Positions 55,627-64,000 of a stretch of 64,000 nucleotides of DNA are shown here, one piece after another. The DNA comes from Hellea sp. (GTDB taxonomy: Bacteria > Pseudomonadota > Alphaproteobacteria > Caulobacterales > Maricaulaceae). The stretch is taken from positions 1 to 64,000 of the forward strand of contig JABABK010000006.1 in the NCBI GenBank assembly GCA_014238285.1. Reading direction: 5' to 3'. The number at the start of each line of letters is the position of its first letter. Within the stretch, counting starts at the first letter, position 1. The notes under the pieces are model-generated. The model was not told where the DNA came from, made no database searches, and worked only from the letters and a program-made list of their open reading frames with translations. Position numbers and translations under genes: made by a program.

Positions 55627-55665
55627 AGTTTTAGGAAATAGGCGACAAGCCTGTTTCCTAAAACT
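55627..55665. terminator. Bidirectional terminator hairpin
   Basis: AGTTTTAGGAAA and TTTCCTAAAACT form a 12-base-pair arm with an inner AGGC/GCCT stem. Located between the convergent two-receiver gene and argS. A-rich and T-rich arms serve as the U-tract for either strand. Confidence 0.75.
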
Positions 55666-55670
55666 ATTAA

Positions 55671-57461
55671 TTACATGCGTTCAGGAACCTCGATCCCTAT
55701 AATAGACAGACCTAGCTCTAATTGGCGTAATGTCAGCTCTGCAAAAGATAGCCGAGAGGCTTTGATATCATCAGGCACGTCATCCTTTAGCATTGGACAT
55801 TCCGTATAAAAACGCGAAAAGCTCTGCGCCAAACGATATATATGCTCACACAAAATATGCGGCGCGCGCTTTGCAGCTGCTTGCTCAAGGGCGCGATCAA
55901 ATGCATCCAGCGAGAGCAAAAGCTGACTCTCTGCCTTTTCGGTAATCTCAATTGAGCCTGCTGAAACGCCTTGTTCATGCGCGCGACGTAATATCGATTT
56001 TATCCGAGCCGCGGCATAAAGAAGATAGGGACCTGTCTTGCCTTCAAACGATACAAATCGCTCGATATCAAAAACATAATTGGTTGTCCGCTGGTTCTGT
56101 AAGTCTGCAAATTTCAAAGCAGCCATTCCGACCTTGTTCGCGACATCCTCGCGCTCTGCGGCATCAAAATCTTGCATGGATGCATTTTCTTCGAGGCGCT
56201 TAGCAGCGGCCGTATGCATCATCTCTGTAAGATCGGCCAAGCGCAACACACCGCCGTCACGGGTCGTGAACGGCTTACCGTCAGCACCGTTGACAGTCCC
56301 AAATCCAAGATGCTCTAGCTGATCACGTTCATACCACCCTGCCCGAACGGCGGCGCGAAAGACTTGATCAAAATGCATGGCTTGGCGCTGATCAACGACA
56401 TATAAAATCAGATCAGGATCGATCTCATTTTTCCGGTCAATCAGGGTCGCGAGATCAGTTGTGTGATAAAGCACCGCGCCAGTACGAGCCCGCAGCATAA
56501 CCGGCGGAATACCTTTGCGCTTTTCAGCATCATAATTTTCATCAACCTGAATGATCAGCGCGCCGTCGCTTTCTTCGGTAATGCCTTGAGCTGTCATTGC
56601 TTCGATCATACCGGGTATTAATGGATCAACAGAGGCTTCGCCCTTCCAAAGATCAAACTCTACGCCTAGCTCGCCATAGCCTGCTTTAAGATATTCAATC
56701 GAGATGCGAATGAAGTGATCAAGAAGAGCGCGATATCCAACGCGGCCAGATTGTAGCTCGGCAGTGGCTTGCTGTGATAACTGTAAACGTTCGGGATCAG
56801 CTTTAGATTTGCTACTAGCGGCAGGATATAGATGCGCCATATCGTCCATAGTCACAGGACTCTCTTCAGGAAACCTATCCGTAATACCGTTATCAAAATA
56901 AGGTAGGTCGGGCTGTTCAAATTCCAGTTCAGAAATCAGATGGCCCATTTGCAGCCCCCAATCACCAAGATGGACATCACCGATAACGTTGTGACCTCGA
57001 AAGCGCATGAGACGTTTAAGGCTTTCGCCAATGACGGCCGACCGTAAATGACCAACATGCATAGGTTTGGCAACATTTGCCCCGCCATAATCAATGACGA
57101 TAGTTTTAGTATCGGCCTTAACCGCGCCCGTACGCTCATCATCCAAGAGAATATTTGCGCGGTCCGCAATAATATTTTCGGACGGAATAATATTGATAAA
57201 ACCAGGCCCGGCAATTTCCATGCCTGCAATGGCTGGATGGACGCTTAAAGCCTCAACAACTTTGGCGGCTATTTCGCGAGGATTGGACTTCTCGCCCTTC
57301 TTTTTCAGAAAGCCTGCGGCTGCCATGGCGCCATTACATTGAAACGGCGCAAGATCAGGTCGGTCGGATTCTCGCACAGCACCATATTGCGCCGGAAAAC
57401 CCATTTCTTCAAAGACAGCCCGAGTCGCGCCGCCTAATATATCCAAGACTGAATTTGACAT
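55671..57461 (-). CDS. argS: Arginyl-tRNA synthetase
   Basis: A 596-residue class I synthetase: N-terminal additional domain (PPLAPFQCNGAMAAAG-like, DLAPFQCNGAMAAAGFLKK), the HIGH motif in NVAKPMHVGHLRSAVIGES, YVVDQRQAMHFDQVF, GKPFTTRDG (KMSKS equivalent region) and the DALR anticodon domain at the end (ASRLSFAELTLRQLELGLSIIGIEVPERM, only in part quoted by its ending). It charges tRNA(Arg). It is nine bases after the lipoprotein gene. Confidence 0.96.
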   Translation of the reverse strand: MSNSVLDILGGATRAVFEEMGFPAQYGAVRESDRPDLAPFQCNGAMAAAGFLKKKGEKSNPREIAAKVVEALSVHPAIAGMEIAGPGFINIIPSENIIADRANILLDDERTGAVKADTKTIVIDYGGANVAKPMHVGHLRSAVIGESLKRLMRFRGHNVIGDVHLGDWGLQMGHLISELEFEQPDLPYFDNGITDRFPEESPVTMDDMAHLYPAASSKSKADPERLQLSQQATAELQSGRVGYRALLDHFIRISIEYLKAGYGELGVEFDLWKGEASVDPLIPGMIEAMTAQGITEESDGALIIQVDENYDAEKRKGIPPVMLRARTGAVLYHTTDLATLIDRKNEIDPDLILYVVDQRQAMHFDQVFRAAVRAGWYERDQLEHLGFGTVNGADGKPFTTRDGGVLRLADLTEMMHTAAAKRLEENASMQDFDAAEREDVANKVGMAALKFADLQNQRTTNYVFDIERFVSFEGKTGPYLLYAAARIKSILRRAHEQGVSAGSIEITEKAESQLLLSLDAFDRALEQAAAKRAPHILCEHIYRLAQSFSRFYTECPMLKDDVPDDIKASRLSFAELTLRQLELGLSIIGIEVPERM

Positions 57462-57470
57462 GAAAGCCTG

Positions 57471-58055
57471 CTAGTTTTGGCCAGCTGAGACGCGGAATCG
57501 TTTACCTTCAGCATTAAAGGCGCGCTGTTCTGGCGTCACAACAAATCCGACAGCGATTTCAAAGTTAATACCTGACGTGTTTTCACCTAATCGCGGAATG
57601 GTTATTCTATTGATTTTTTCCGTAATTGACACGCGGTCCTGCCCCGGAGGGAACTTGACCGTAATCGGGAAAACTTCTTTGTGAATCACAGCAACATTTT
57701 TACGTGTAACCGCGATGAAATATTCATAGGTCGCAACATCGCCGCTCGCCGCAGGTCCGCGGCCAAAATCCATATCAATTTCCATATCTGCCACAATAGG
57801 TTCAAGATCGTAATAACGGCAAAGACTACGGATATTTCCAATTTCTCCCGTAAAGCCTACACTGGCAAAACTTTCTGGGCCCTTAAGCTCAACAATACGC
57901 TGAGCATCATATAGAGAAAAAGCCCGCGGACATGGTCCAGGATTGGATTTGGTAGCAGCATCTCCAAAGGCGAAAACGTCCTTCGTAGATTGACAACCAC
58001 TTAGAGCCATTAATGCAACCACGGTCAGAGCGGTTAAAGTTTTTGTATTACCCAT
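57471..58055 (-). CDS. Predicted lipoprotein upstream of argS
   Basis: 194 residues with a lipoprotein signal (lipobox LSGC, Cys21) and a beta-rich mature domain. Features include GPCPRAFSLYDAQRIVEL and VEVNFGRG-like EIDMDFGRG, a pattern I associate with unnamed alphaproteobacterial lipoproteins next to argS. AAGG lies before the ATG. Two Cys (GPCP, RSLCRY) could form a disulfide. Function unknown. Confidence 0.72.
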   Translation of the reverse strand: MGNTKTLTALTVVALMALSGCQSTKDVFAFGDAATKSNPGPCPRAFSLYDAQRIVELKGPESFASVGFTGEIGNIRSLCRYYDLEPIVADMEIDMDFGRGPAASGDVATYEYFIAVTRKNVAVIHKEVFPITVKFPPGQDRVSITEKINRITIPRLGENTSGINFEIAVGFVVTPEQRAFNAEGKRFRVSAGQN

Positions 58056-58194
58056 TATTTTGCCTTAATTCGGGTTGATATCAACTCGGCTATAGCCTGT
58101 ATATGCGCAGTCTGCTACATCACAGTTCACGCATTGTCTACTATCGGGTTCGGCAATCTGCCGCAACGATATATGACCAGATGAGGATAATTTA

Positions 58195-59151
58195 ATGCAG
58201 GTCGCAAATGACAGGCTCTCAAAGACGGTTTTACTCGCGGCGCCCAGGGGATTTTGCGCGGGTGTCGACCGAGCTATCCAGATCGTTGAGCGAACCCTCG
58301 AAAAATATGGCGCGCCCGTTTATGTCCGTCACGAAATTGTCCATAACACTCATGTGGTTAGCAAACTTGAAGATATGGGCGCGATCTTCGTTGAAGAGCT
58401 CGACGATTGCCCGGATGACAGACCTGTTGTCTTTTCGGCCCACGGCGTCCCAAAGTCAGTCCCCAAAGCGGCTCAGGCGCGGAATATGCATTTTCTTGAC
58501 GCCACTTGCCCGCTTGTGTCCAAAGTCCACGTCGAGGCCGAAAGACATCAGCGTGAAGGTCGTCATATCTTGCTGATCGGTCATGCCGGACATCCGGAAG
58601 TTATTGGCACTATGGGTCAACTTCCTGACCGCGCCATGACCCTGATCGAAGATGAAACCGATGCGGCCAGTTACGACGCAGACGATCCGGACAATTTGGC
58701 GTTAGTCACCCAAACGACTTTATCGGTCGATGACACGCAAGGAATCATTAAAGTTTTGCAGCACCGTTTTCCAACTATCGCCCTGCCCTATAAGGAAGAC
58801 ATTTGCTACGCCACAACTAACCGCCAAGCGGCCGTCAAAGAAATTGCCAAGCAGTGCGATTTATTTATGGTCATCGGGTCTCAAACCTCTTCCAATTCCA
58901 AACGCCTCGTTGAAGTGGCTGTTAAGGCGGGCGCTAATTCAGCTATGCTCATATCAGGCGCAGGCACAATAGATTGGGGCCTCATCGAGACCTGCGAAAC
59001 CATTGGTCTATCAGCCGGCGCTAGCGCGCCGGAATATCTCACCGACGGCGTCATCGCGGCGCTTAGATCGCGCTACGAAATCACCCTCAATGAAGTGCGT
59101 GTCACCGATGAAAACGTCATCTTCCGCCTCCCCAGAGAATTAAGAGCATAA
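58195..59151 (+). CDS. ispH: 4-hydroxy-3-methylbut-2-enyl diphosphate reductase
   Basis: A 318-residue iron-sulfur enzyme with its three cluster Cys: Cys21 ([10 protein letters not shown]), Cys105 ([11 protein letters not shown]) and Cys204 (ICYATTNRQ). The catalytic Glu is in [11 protein letters not shown], and [15 protein letters not shown] and AGASAPEYL complete the match. It performs the last step of the non-mevalonate isoprenoid pathway. The 139 bases before it separate it from the divergent lipoprotein gene. Confidence 0.97.
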   Translation: MQVANDRLSKTVLLAAPRGFCAGVDRAIQIVERTLEKYGAPVYVRHEIVHNTHVVSKLEDMGAIFVEELDDCPDDRPVVFSAHGVPKSVPKAAQARNMHFLDATCPLVSKVHVEAERHQREGRHILLIGHAGHPEVIGTMGQLPDRAMTLIEDETDAASYDADDPDNLALVTQTTLSVDDTQGIIKVLQHRFPTIALPYKEDICYATTNRQAAVKEIAKQCDLFMVIGSQTSSNSKRLVEVAVKAGANSAMLISGAGTIDWGLIETCETIGLSAGASAPEYLTDGVIAALRSRYEITLNEVRVTDENVIFRLPRELRA

Positions 59152-59158
59152 GCCAGAT

Positions 59159-59608
59159 ATGAGCGGTGAATTAGTTATCTACACAGACGGCGCTTGCTCG
59201 GGAAACCCTGGCCCCGGCGGCTGGGGCGTATTAATGAAATTTGGTAGCGCCGAAAAAGAGCTCTTTGGCGGTGAAGAGGATACAACCAATAACCGCATGG
59301 AGCTTATGGCCGCGATCCAAGCCCTGCGCGCTATCAAACCCGGCTTTAGCGGTGAAATCACGCTTTGGACCGACAGCACTTATGTCCTTAAAGGCATTAC
59401 AGAATGGATCCATGGCTGGAAAAAACGCGGCTGGAAAAAATCCGACAAAAAACCCGTCGTCAATAAAGACCTTTGGCAAGAACTCGACGCCGAAAACCAA
59501 AAACGCGATATCAACTGGCAATGGGTCAAAGGCCATGCCGGCGAAGAAGGCAATGAACGGGCAGATGAGCTCGCAAGACGCGGTATTCCGGGGCGTGAGG
59601 AAGACTAG
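59159..59608 (+). CDS. rnhA: Ribonuclease HI
   Basis: A 149-residue RNase H with the four catalytic carboxylates Asp10 (YTDGAC), Glu48 (NRMEL), Asp72 (TDSTYV) and Asp136 (ERADELA), plus His126 (KGHAG). The basic protrusion ([14 protein letters not shown]) is present, as in the E. coli type. It removes RNA from RNA-DNA hybrids. It starts seven bases after ispH. Confidence 0.97.
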   Translation: MSGELVIYTDGACSGNPGPGGWGVLMKFGSAEKELFGGEEDTTNNRMELMAAIQALRAIKPGFSGEITLWTDSTYVLKGITEWIHGWKKRGWKKSDKKPVVNKDLWQELDAENQKRDINWQWVKGHAGEEGNERADELARRGIPGREED

Positions 59609-59612
59609 TTAA

Positions 59613-60062
59613 ATGGGCGTTTCGTTTAATGTGTGGCTGCTAATTTTAGGTCCGATGGTTTTCGGTCTCGCAATTAAATGGCCACGCAAAGACAACGATA
59701 TTATTTATAGCAGCAAAGTTGGTATAATCCGGAGGTTTAGCGCATTTATTATCGATCTATATATCGCTGGGATAGGAATACTGCCAATTATTTGCCTTCC
59801 TTCACTACTATTAGAATACATGGCGACTGGAGAATGGCAGTGGAGTTTTCAACGAGGTTTTTTTCGTAAAACCGACATAATCGGGAATATTTTCTTCTTC
59901 GTTGGAATTTACGGAATTTACAAATATTTCAACTGGCATTTTAAAAACCATATGCAAACCATTGGGCAATATTTATTGCGATTTACGCTTATACCGACCC
60001 AAAATGATTTGGGTTACAAAGGAAATGCAAGAAAAATCAAAATTCGGCAAAAAGAGGACTAG
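59613..60062 (+). CDS. RDD-family-like membrane protein
   Basis: 149 residues with three or four hydrophobic segments. RRFSAFIIDLYIAGIGIL matches the RDD signature (R then DD or similar near the first helix) and MQTIGQYLLRFTLI its second half. AT-rich relative to rnhA, from which it is separated by four bases. RDD proteins are proposed antiporters or transporters but mostly uncharacterised. Assignment moderate. Confidence 0.65.
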   Translation: MGVSFNVWLLILGPMVFGLAIKWPRKDNDIIYSSKVGIIRRFSAFIIDLYIAGIGILPIICLPSLLLEYMATGEWQWSFQRGFFRKTDIIGNIFFFVGIYGIYKYFNWHFKNHMQTIGQYLLRFTLIPTQNDLGYKGNARKIKIRQKED

Positions 60063-60152
60063 TTAACACTTTCGTGATCGCTACTTGCAAATTCTCGTGC
60101 ACGACATCACTTAAACACATACCAACAAACAGAGTTCAGTAGGGAGCAAAAT

Positions 60153-60659
60153 ATGTCTAACACAACAGAACGAGCCGTCCTCGCCGGTGGATGCTTTTGG
60201 GGTATGCAGGATTTGATCCGCAAAAAGCCCGGTGTCCTTAGGACGAATGTTGGCTATACAGGCGGCGATGTTCCAAACGCGACTTATCGCGACCATGGAA
60301 CTCACGCCGAAGGTATAGAGATCAACTTTGACCCAAGCATCATAAGCTACCGCGAGATTTTAGAACTGTTTTTCCAAATCCACGACCCGACGACAAAAAA
60401 CCGTCAGGGCGGTGATGTTGGGCTATCTTATAGATCAGAGATTTTCTACACGAGCGACGCTCAAAAAGAAGAAGCCCTTCGCACTATTAAGGATGTCGAC
60501 GCATCAGGCCTGTGGCCAGGTCCCGTTGTCACGCCGGTTACGGCCGTTTCCGAATTTTGGCCCGCCGAGCCCGAGCACCAAGATTATCTTGAAACTCGCC
60601 CGAATGGCTATACGTGCCATTTCGCCCGACCCGGGTGGAAGCTGCCTAGCAGCTCATAA
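60153..60659 (+). CDS. msrA: Peptide methionine sulfoxide reductase MsrA
   Basis: A 168-residue MsrA with the catalytic Cys14 in GGCFWGMQ, the family segment [21 protein letters not shown], and [14 protein letters not shown]. It reduces the S-epimer of methionine sulfoxide in proteins. AGGGAGC precedes the ATG. It heads a same-strand group with a thioredoxin-like gene and selO. Confidence 0.95.
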   Translation: MSNTTERAVLAGGCFWGMQDLIRKKPGVLRTNVGYTGGDVPNATYRDHGTHAEGIEINFDPSIISYREILELFFQIHDPTTKNRQGGDVGLSYRSEIFYTSDAQKEEALRTIKDVDASGLWPGPVVTPVTAVSEFWPAEPEHQDYLETRPNGYTCHFARPGWKLPSSS

Positions 60660-60710
60660 TCCTATTTCTGCCGCTTTCTAAGCGGTAGCCTCATTTAATA
60701 GGAGAGACAT

Positions 60711-61199
60711 ATGTCTATTGGTATCAACCATCAAAAAGCGCCTGAACTTCGTGTTCCGTATTGGATCGACGGTAAAGGCAATAAAACGAAGCCCTTAAGC
60801 CTGTCTGATTTAGGCAAAGGATATCAGATCATTTACTGTTTTCAGAGCTGGTGTCCCGGATGTCATTCGCGCGGTTTTCCAACGCTGAAAAAGCTTGTCG
60901 ACAACCTGTCTGATAAAGGTTTTGGGTTTGCCGTCGTGCAAACAGTATTTGAAGGCGCAGATCAAAACACGCCGGATATGCTCAGAGAAATGCAGATTAA
61001 ATATGACCTAAATATTCCATTTGGCCATGATCAGAACGACGGCTCTTATCCGAGCGTCATGGAAGATTATAGATCAGGCGGGACGCCGTGGTTCATTTTA
61101 ATCGATCCAAATGGCGGCGTTGTTTTCAACGATTTTGGCCTAGACGCAGACAAACTCATTGACGCCATATCGAGTGACGATGTTACAATGACGGCCTGA
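60711..61199 (+). CDS. Thioredoxin-like/TlpA-type protein
   Basis: 162 residues, cytoplasmic (no signal). The redox motif is Cys48-Pro-Gly-Cys51 in CFQSWCPGCHSRG, with cis-Pro in GGTPWFILIDPNGG. The TlpA/AhpC-TSA-like fold is likely. It may recycle MsrA or act as a general thiol reductase. AGGAGAG lies before the ATG; it sits 52 bases after msrA and 20 before selO. Confidence 0.88.
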   Translation: MSIGINHQKAPELRVPYWIDGKGNKTKPLSLSDLGKGYQIIYCFQSWCPGCHSRGFPTLKKLVDNLSDKGFGFAVVQTVFEGADQNTPDMLREMQIKYDLNIPFGHDQNDGSYPSVMEDYRSGGTPWFILIDPNGGVVFNDFGLDADKLIDAISSDDVTMTA

Positions 61200-61218
61200 A
61201 CCGATAAAGGACTAATCA

Positions 61219-62697
61219 ATGTCTGATCTAAACACACATCTGCACTATCGTGACCTCCCGGCGTTTTTCTTTTCCGATGTCGAGCCTGTGGCCGTGTCTG
61301 ATGTTAAAATTGTCGCGCTCAATACGGCGCTGGCAAATTCCCTTTCACTGGACGAAACATGGCTTCGCTCCGATGAGGGATTATCCATTTTGTCCGGACA
61401 ATCCGCTATTGGCGGAGTCCCCTCACTGGCAATGGCTTACGGCGGTCATCAATTTGGACATTGGTCTGGATTATTGGGTGATGGCCGCGCCCGCCTTGTC
61501 GGAGACTTGCCCAATAAAGACCGGGCCGGGACCTTATATGAACTCCACCTCACAGGCTCTGGCGCAACGCCCTATTCCCGGCGTGGTGACGGCAAAGCAA
61601 CCCTCGGATCAGCCATCAGAGAATATGTTGTCAGCGAAGCCATGGCCGCACTTGGTGTGCCATCAACGCGCGCGCTCTCAATTATCACAACGGGCGAAAC
61701 CGTTATTCGAAATGGCGCGGAACCCGGAGCTATTTTATGCCGGACGGCACGCAGCCATATTCGCGTCGGGACGTTCCAACTTGCCGCCGCATCTGGCGAA
61801 GGCGAAAATGTAAAAGCTTTGGCAGATTTTACCATTGATAGACTCTATCCAGAAGCTCCCAATTCTGGTCATGATCGCTATCGTCATTTCCTGCGAGCAG
61901 TCGTCGCCCGCCAAGCGGATCTGGTCGCTAAATGGATGGGGCTGGGTTTTATTCACGGCGTGATGAATACGGATAATGCCTGCATCTCTGGTGAAACCAT
62001 AGACTACGGCCCCTGCGCCTTTATGGACGAATTTCATCCCGGTAAGACCTTTAGCTCTATTGATAGAAACGGCCGCTATGCTTGGAACAAACAGGCGGAA
62101 ATGGCCCATTGGAACCTAACCCGCCTCGCCGAGTCTTTATTGCCGTTATTAGGCGATAGCGAAGATACCCAAATCAAAGCCGCCGAAGAAGACCTCAATA
62201 GCTTTGTCGCCAAGTTTGAAACAGCCTTGAACCAAATCATGGCTACCAAATTAGGCGTGGAACAAGCCGAGCTTGAAAAAGATGGCTTCCTCAACGAGAC
62301 CTTTAAAACCATGACCATCGGCAAAGTCGACTTCACTCTGTTTTTCCGAAACTTAACATTGGTCGCAGCCGGCAAACCGGATTCAAAAATGTTGGAGTTG
62401 TTCGCGGATCAAGAGCTTGGCCATGAATGGCTGACGCGCTGGAAAACGGCTGCAAAGCTTGAAAATGTTATGGACGCAGTTCGGCTTAAAACTATGCAAG
62501 CGTCTAATCCGATTATCATTCCGCGTAACCATAGGGTCGAGCAGGCTATTGCCGACGCCAATCAGGGTAATTTGAAAACGTTTGAAACACTGATGGACGC
62601 CGTGTCACAACCATTTACTGATAGGCCAGAATTTGCTAATTTTGAAACACCGCCCTTAGCAGAGGAAATCGTGCATCAAACTTTTTGCGGAACGTGA
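61219..62697 (+). CDS. selO: SelO pseudokinase protein AMPylator
   Basis: A 492-residue YdiU/SelO protein: MAYGGHQFGHWSGLLGDGRA, LHLTGSGATPYSRRGDGKAT, SIREYVVSEAMAALGVPSTR-like region and GVMNTDNACISGETIDYGP. SelO transfers AMP from ATP to Ser/Thr/Tyr of target proteins under redox stress. Cys490, third from the C-terminus (FCGT), is where eukaryotic SelO has selenocysteine; here the codon is an ordinary TGC. The setting next to msrA and a thioredoxin-like gene supports an oxidative-stress role. Confidence 0.95.
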   Translation: MSDLNTHLHYRDLPAFFFSDVEPVAVSDVKIVALNTALANSLSLDETWLRSDEGLSILSGQSAIGGVPSLAMAYGGHQFGHWSGLLGDGRARLVGDLPNKDRAGTLYELHLTGSGATPYSRRGDGKATLGSAIREYVVSEAMAALGVPSTRALSIITTGETVIRNGAEPGAILCRTARSHIRVGTFQLAAASGEGENVKALADFTIDRLYPEAPNSGHDRYRHFLRAVVARQADLVAKWMGLGFIHGVMNTDNACISGETIDYGPCAFMDEFHPGKTFSSIDRNGRYAWNKQAEMAHWNLTRLAESLLPLLGDSEDTQIKAAEEDLNSFVAKFETALNQIMATKLGVEQAELEKDGFLNETFKTMTIGKVDFTLFFRNLTLVAAGKPDSKMLELFADQELGHEWLTRWKTAAKLENVMDAVRLKTMQASNPIIIPRNHRVEQAIADANQGNLKTFETLMDAVSQPFTDRPEFANFETPPLAEEIVHQTFCGT

Positions 62698-62744
62698 CTG
62701 AAATTCAAGCTAACCGAATATCTAAGCCGATTGAACATTTTACT

Positions 62745-63284
62745 TTAGTCGCGGGTGAGGTCAGAGTTTTTATTTATTTCAAACCGGTCCCAAGATTTGA
62801 TTTCTTTTAGTTCTTTATCGGATAAAGTAACGACGAAAGTAGCGGAACTTTTTAGAAGCACAGGCGTTTCACCGAGCATTTCACTCAGCCGTAGGCTTAG
62901 TTCATTTAATAATTTTTCATTATCAGGCACTGTGATTTTTGGCGCGCTTCCAGACAAATCCTTATTTGGAGATTTCCTCCACCGCTCCAATCTTTCATTC
63001 GGAGCTTTCATCCGGTCTTCAAGAATGGCTTCGTCCAACTCAGAGTTATAGTCTGATATCAAAGATAAAAAATACGATTGCTCATTCGATTGAGAAATAT
63101 TCGTCTGTTCTTTCATAGAAGACTGATCAGAATTTTTAGGCTTTTCCAGAGATCCTTTTTCAGACGCGCTCACACCATTCCCTTTTTCTGACGGTTGAAT
63201 GGTCGCATTTTTGTCCCCACACCCCATTACGGTGCAGAGTCCTGTAACGACAATTAAAGACTTTACTCGGCTAAATATATTCAC
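62745..63284 (-). CDS. Predicted lipoprotein next to subtilase, possible inhibitor
   Basis: 179 residues with a lipoprotein signal (lipobox VMGC, Cys22), then a Ser/Lys/Gln-rich low-complexity linker to about residue 65 and a folded, charged C-terminal part. The end (SSATFVVTLSDKELKEIKSW then FEIN) loosely recalls subtilisin-propeptide/inhibitor I9 domains. It follows the subtilase gene by seven bases. An inhibitor or partner of the protease is a guess. Confidence 0.65.
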   Translation of the reverse strand: MNIFSRVKSLIVVTGLCTVMGCGDKNATIQPSEKGNGVSASEKGSLEKPKNSDQSSMKEQTNISQSNEQSYFLSLISDYNSELDEAILEDRMKAPNERLERWRKSPNKDLSGSAPKITVPDNEKLLNELSLRLSEMLGETPVLLKSSATFVVTLSDKELKEIKSWDRFEINKNSDLTRD

Positions 63285-63291
63285 TCGAATA

Positions 63292-64000
63292 TTAATACCC
63301 TAATTCTTTAGCTGCGTCGATAGCGCGGTGCACATCTAATAATCCAAACCCGTAACGCTGATCTTTCCCCATTTCGCCGTAAGGGCGAACCGTAGCTTCC
63401 AAAATATCCCGTAAAAGAAATGCTCTTTGATCACTTGGAATTCCATTCATATCCATTTCAGCCAATAAAAGAGCTGCACAACCAGCAACATGCGGGGTCG
63501 CCATGGATGTCCCATTATAACTATCGTGGCGCTCATTTGGAACGCAAGAGAATATTCCAACACCGGGCGCGGAGAGATCAGGTTTTTGGTAAACAAAGTC
63601 GCCTTGTTGATGCACTTTCCCGCCGCTAAAACCTGCACAGCGGAATTCTACATCATGGGCTCCAACGCCTAGAGTATAAATATCTGCACCAGGTTGTCCG
63701 CTGGTATTGAGCCCATTATTTCCGATTGCACCGACGACGAGCGTCCCTTGCATCAAAGCCGCCATAAGTTGGCGCCTGTAAGGCGTCAAAAGTTGTGCAT
63801 CAAACTGCAAATCGCCTAAAGACATATTAATTATGTCGGCTCCATTTTGGATGGCCCAGTCCATTCCAGCCAGAATTTGAGCGACAGTTCCGCTGCCTCT
63901 GTTTAGAACCAACCCCCCCATAATTTCACACTCAGGTGCTACACCAACCCATTGACCGCTACTTTTTCCGCCAGCTATTGAACCGGCGACATGAGTGCCA
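63292..64000 (-). CDS. Subtilisin-family serine protease (S8), N-terminus outside window
   Basis: The frame is open past 63921 to the window edge: upstream codons read [11 protein letters not shown], the sequence right after the catalytic His of subtilases, which itself falls just outside. Visible are [10 protein letters not shown], the oxyanion Asn in GAIGNNG, and the catalytic Ser in [11 protein letters not shown]. Two Cys in FRCAGFSG and FSCVPN may pair. The ATG at 63921 is internal. Secreted or periplasmic location cannot be judged without the N-terminus. Followed by the lipoprotein at 62745. Confidence 0.92.
   Translation of the reverse strand, partial: GTHVAGSIAGGKSSGQWVGVAPECEIMGGLVLNRGSGTVAQILAGMDWAIQNGADIINMSLGDLQFDAQLLTPYRRQLMAALMQGTLVVGAIGNNGLNTSGQPGADIYTLGVGAHDVEFRCAGFSGGKVHQQGDFVYQKPDLSAPGVGIFSCVPNERHDSYNGTSMATPHVAGCAALLLAEMDMNGIPSDQRAFLLRDILEATVRPYGEMGKDQRYGFGLLDVHRAIDAAKELGY

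Noticed and set aside
62680..62697. Selenocysteine in SelO
   Set aside because: The C-terminal codon at the selenocysteine position is TGC (Cys), and the gene ends with an ordinary TGA two codons later.

Overview
The window reads as chromosomal DNA of a free-living, probably marine alphaproteobacterium, most likely from the Hyphomonadaceae/Maricaulales neighbourhood. That placement is an inference from gene content: a marine-proteobacterial sortase with its VIT/vWA target, a diheme-cytochrome domain of the Hyphomonas HNE_0200 type, split glycine dehydrogenase P1/P2, alphaproteobacterial TolQRA, and REP-like palindromes in the intergenic gaps. Base composition is moderate, with a few AT-rich islands (about 23.8-24.2 kb, 30.2-30.7 kb, 43.0-44.4 kb, 59.6-60.1 kb). 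I saw no tRNA, rRNA, CRISPR array, prophage or transposase gene.

Layout. 0-1.7 kb: tolA (cut by the window edge), tolR and tolQ on the minus strand. 1.9-4.6 kb: four small lipoprotein genes. 4.7-7.7 kb: short-chain dehydrogenase, HD-domain protein and acyl-CoA synthetase. 8.0-16.7 kb: pgi, a large unrecognised membrane protein, a UDP-glucuronate-epimerase-like gene, gluQ, a Rieske oxygenase, a GrpB-like gene and xseA. 16.7-17.0 kb: a 266-bp non-coding element with about 32-bp terminal inverted repeats. 17.0-23.7 kb: purD, the sortase/target pair, a secreted amidohydrolase and a cyclophilin. 23.8-27.4 kb: tyrA with a chorismate mutase carrying a decayed dehydratase-like tail, a methyltransferase and gloB. 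27.5-33.2 kb: a beta-helix/cytochrome lipoprotein, then a strongly divergent EF-Tu paralogue behind an attenuator-like leader, a small HExxH protein and a secreted protein of five 22-residue repeats. 33.2-40.2 kb: an EAL protein and an envelope-glycan cluster. 40.2-48.2 kb: thrS, yidD, a divergent Fe-S scaffold, an AT-rich pair (Cys-tailed secreted protein plus thioredoxin-like protein), rimM, metK and ahcY. 48.4-54.5 kb: a complete glycine-cleavage operon behind a tandem glycine riboswitch, with a cupin and a NADAR gene translationally coupled into it. 54.7-64 kb: a double-receiver regulator, argS, ispH, rnhA, an msrA/thioredoxin/selO group, and a subtilase (cut by the window edge) followed by a lipoprotein.

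How the genes fit together. Most of the window is housekeeping. The coherent units are Tol (envelope integrity), tyrosine biosynthesis, the SAM/SAH cycle (metK, ahcY) next to one-carbon supply from glycine (gcv), protein redox repair and stress (msrA, thioredoxin-like, selO), and surface-polymer assembly (two GT2 enzymes, a GT39 enzyme, an O-antigen-ligase-like protein).

The best candidates for something undescribed are: the divergent EF-Tu with its leader; the AT-rich Cys-tail/thioredoxin pair; the coupling of NADAR and cupin to glycine cleavage; and the 266-bp palindromic element that now supplies the sequence upstream of xseA. All four rest on reading the sequence alone, with no database search.
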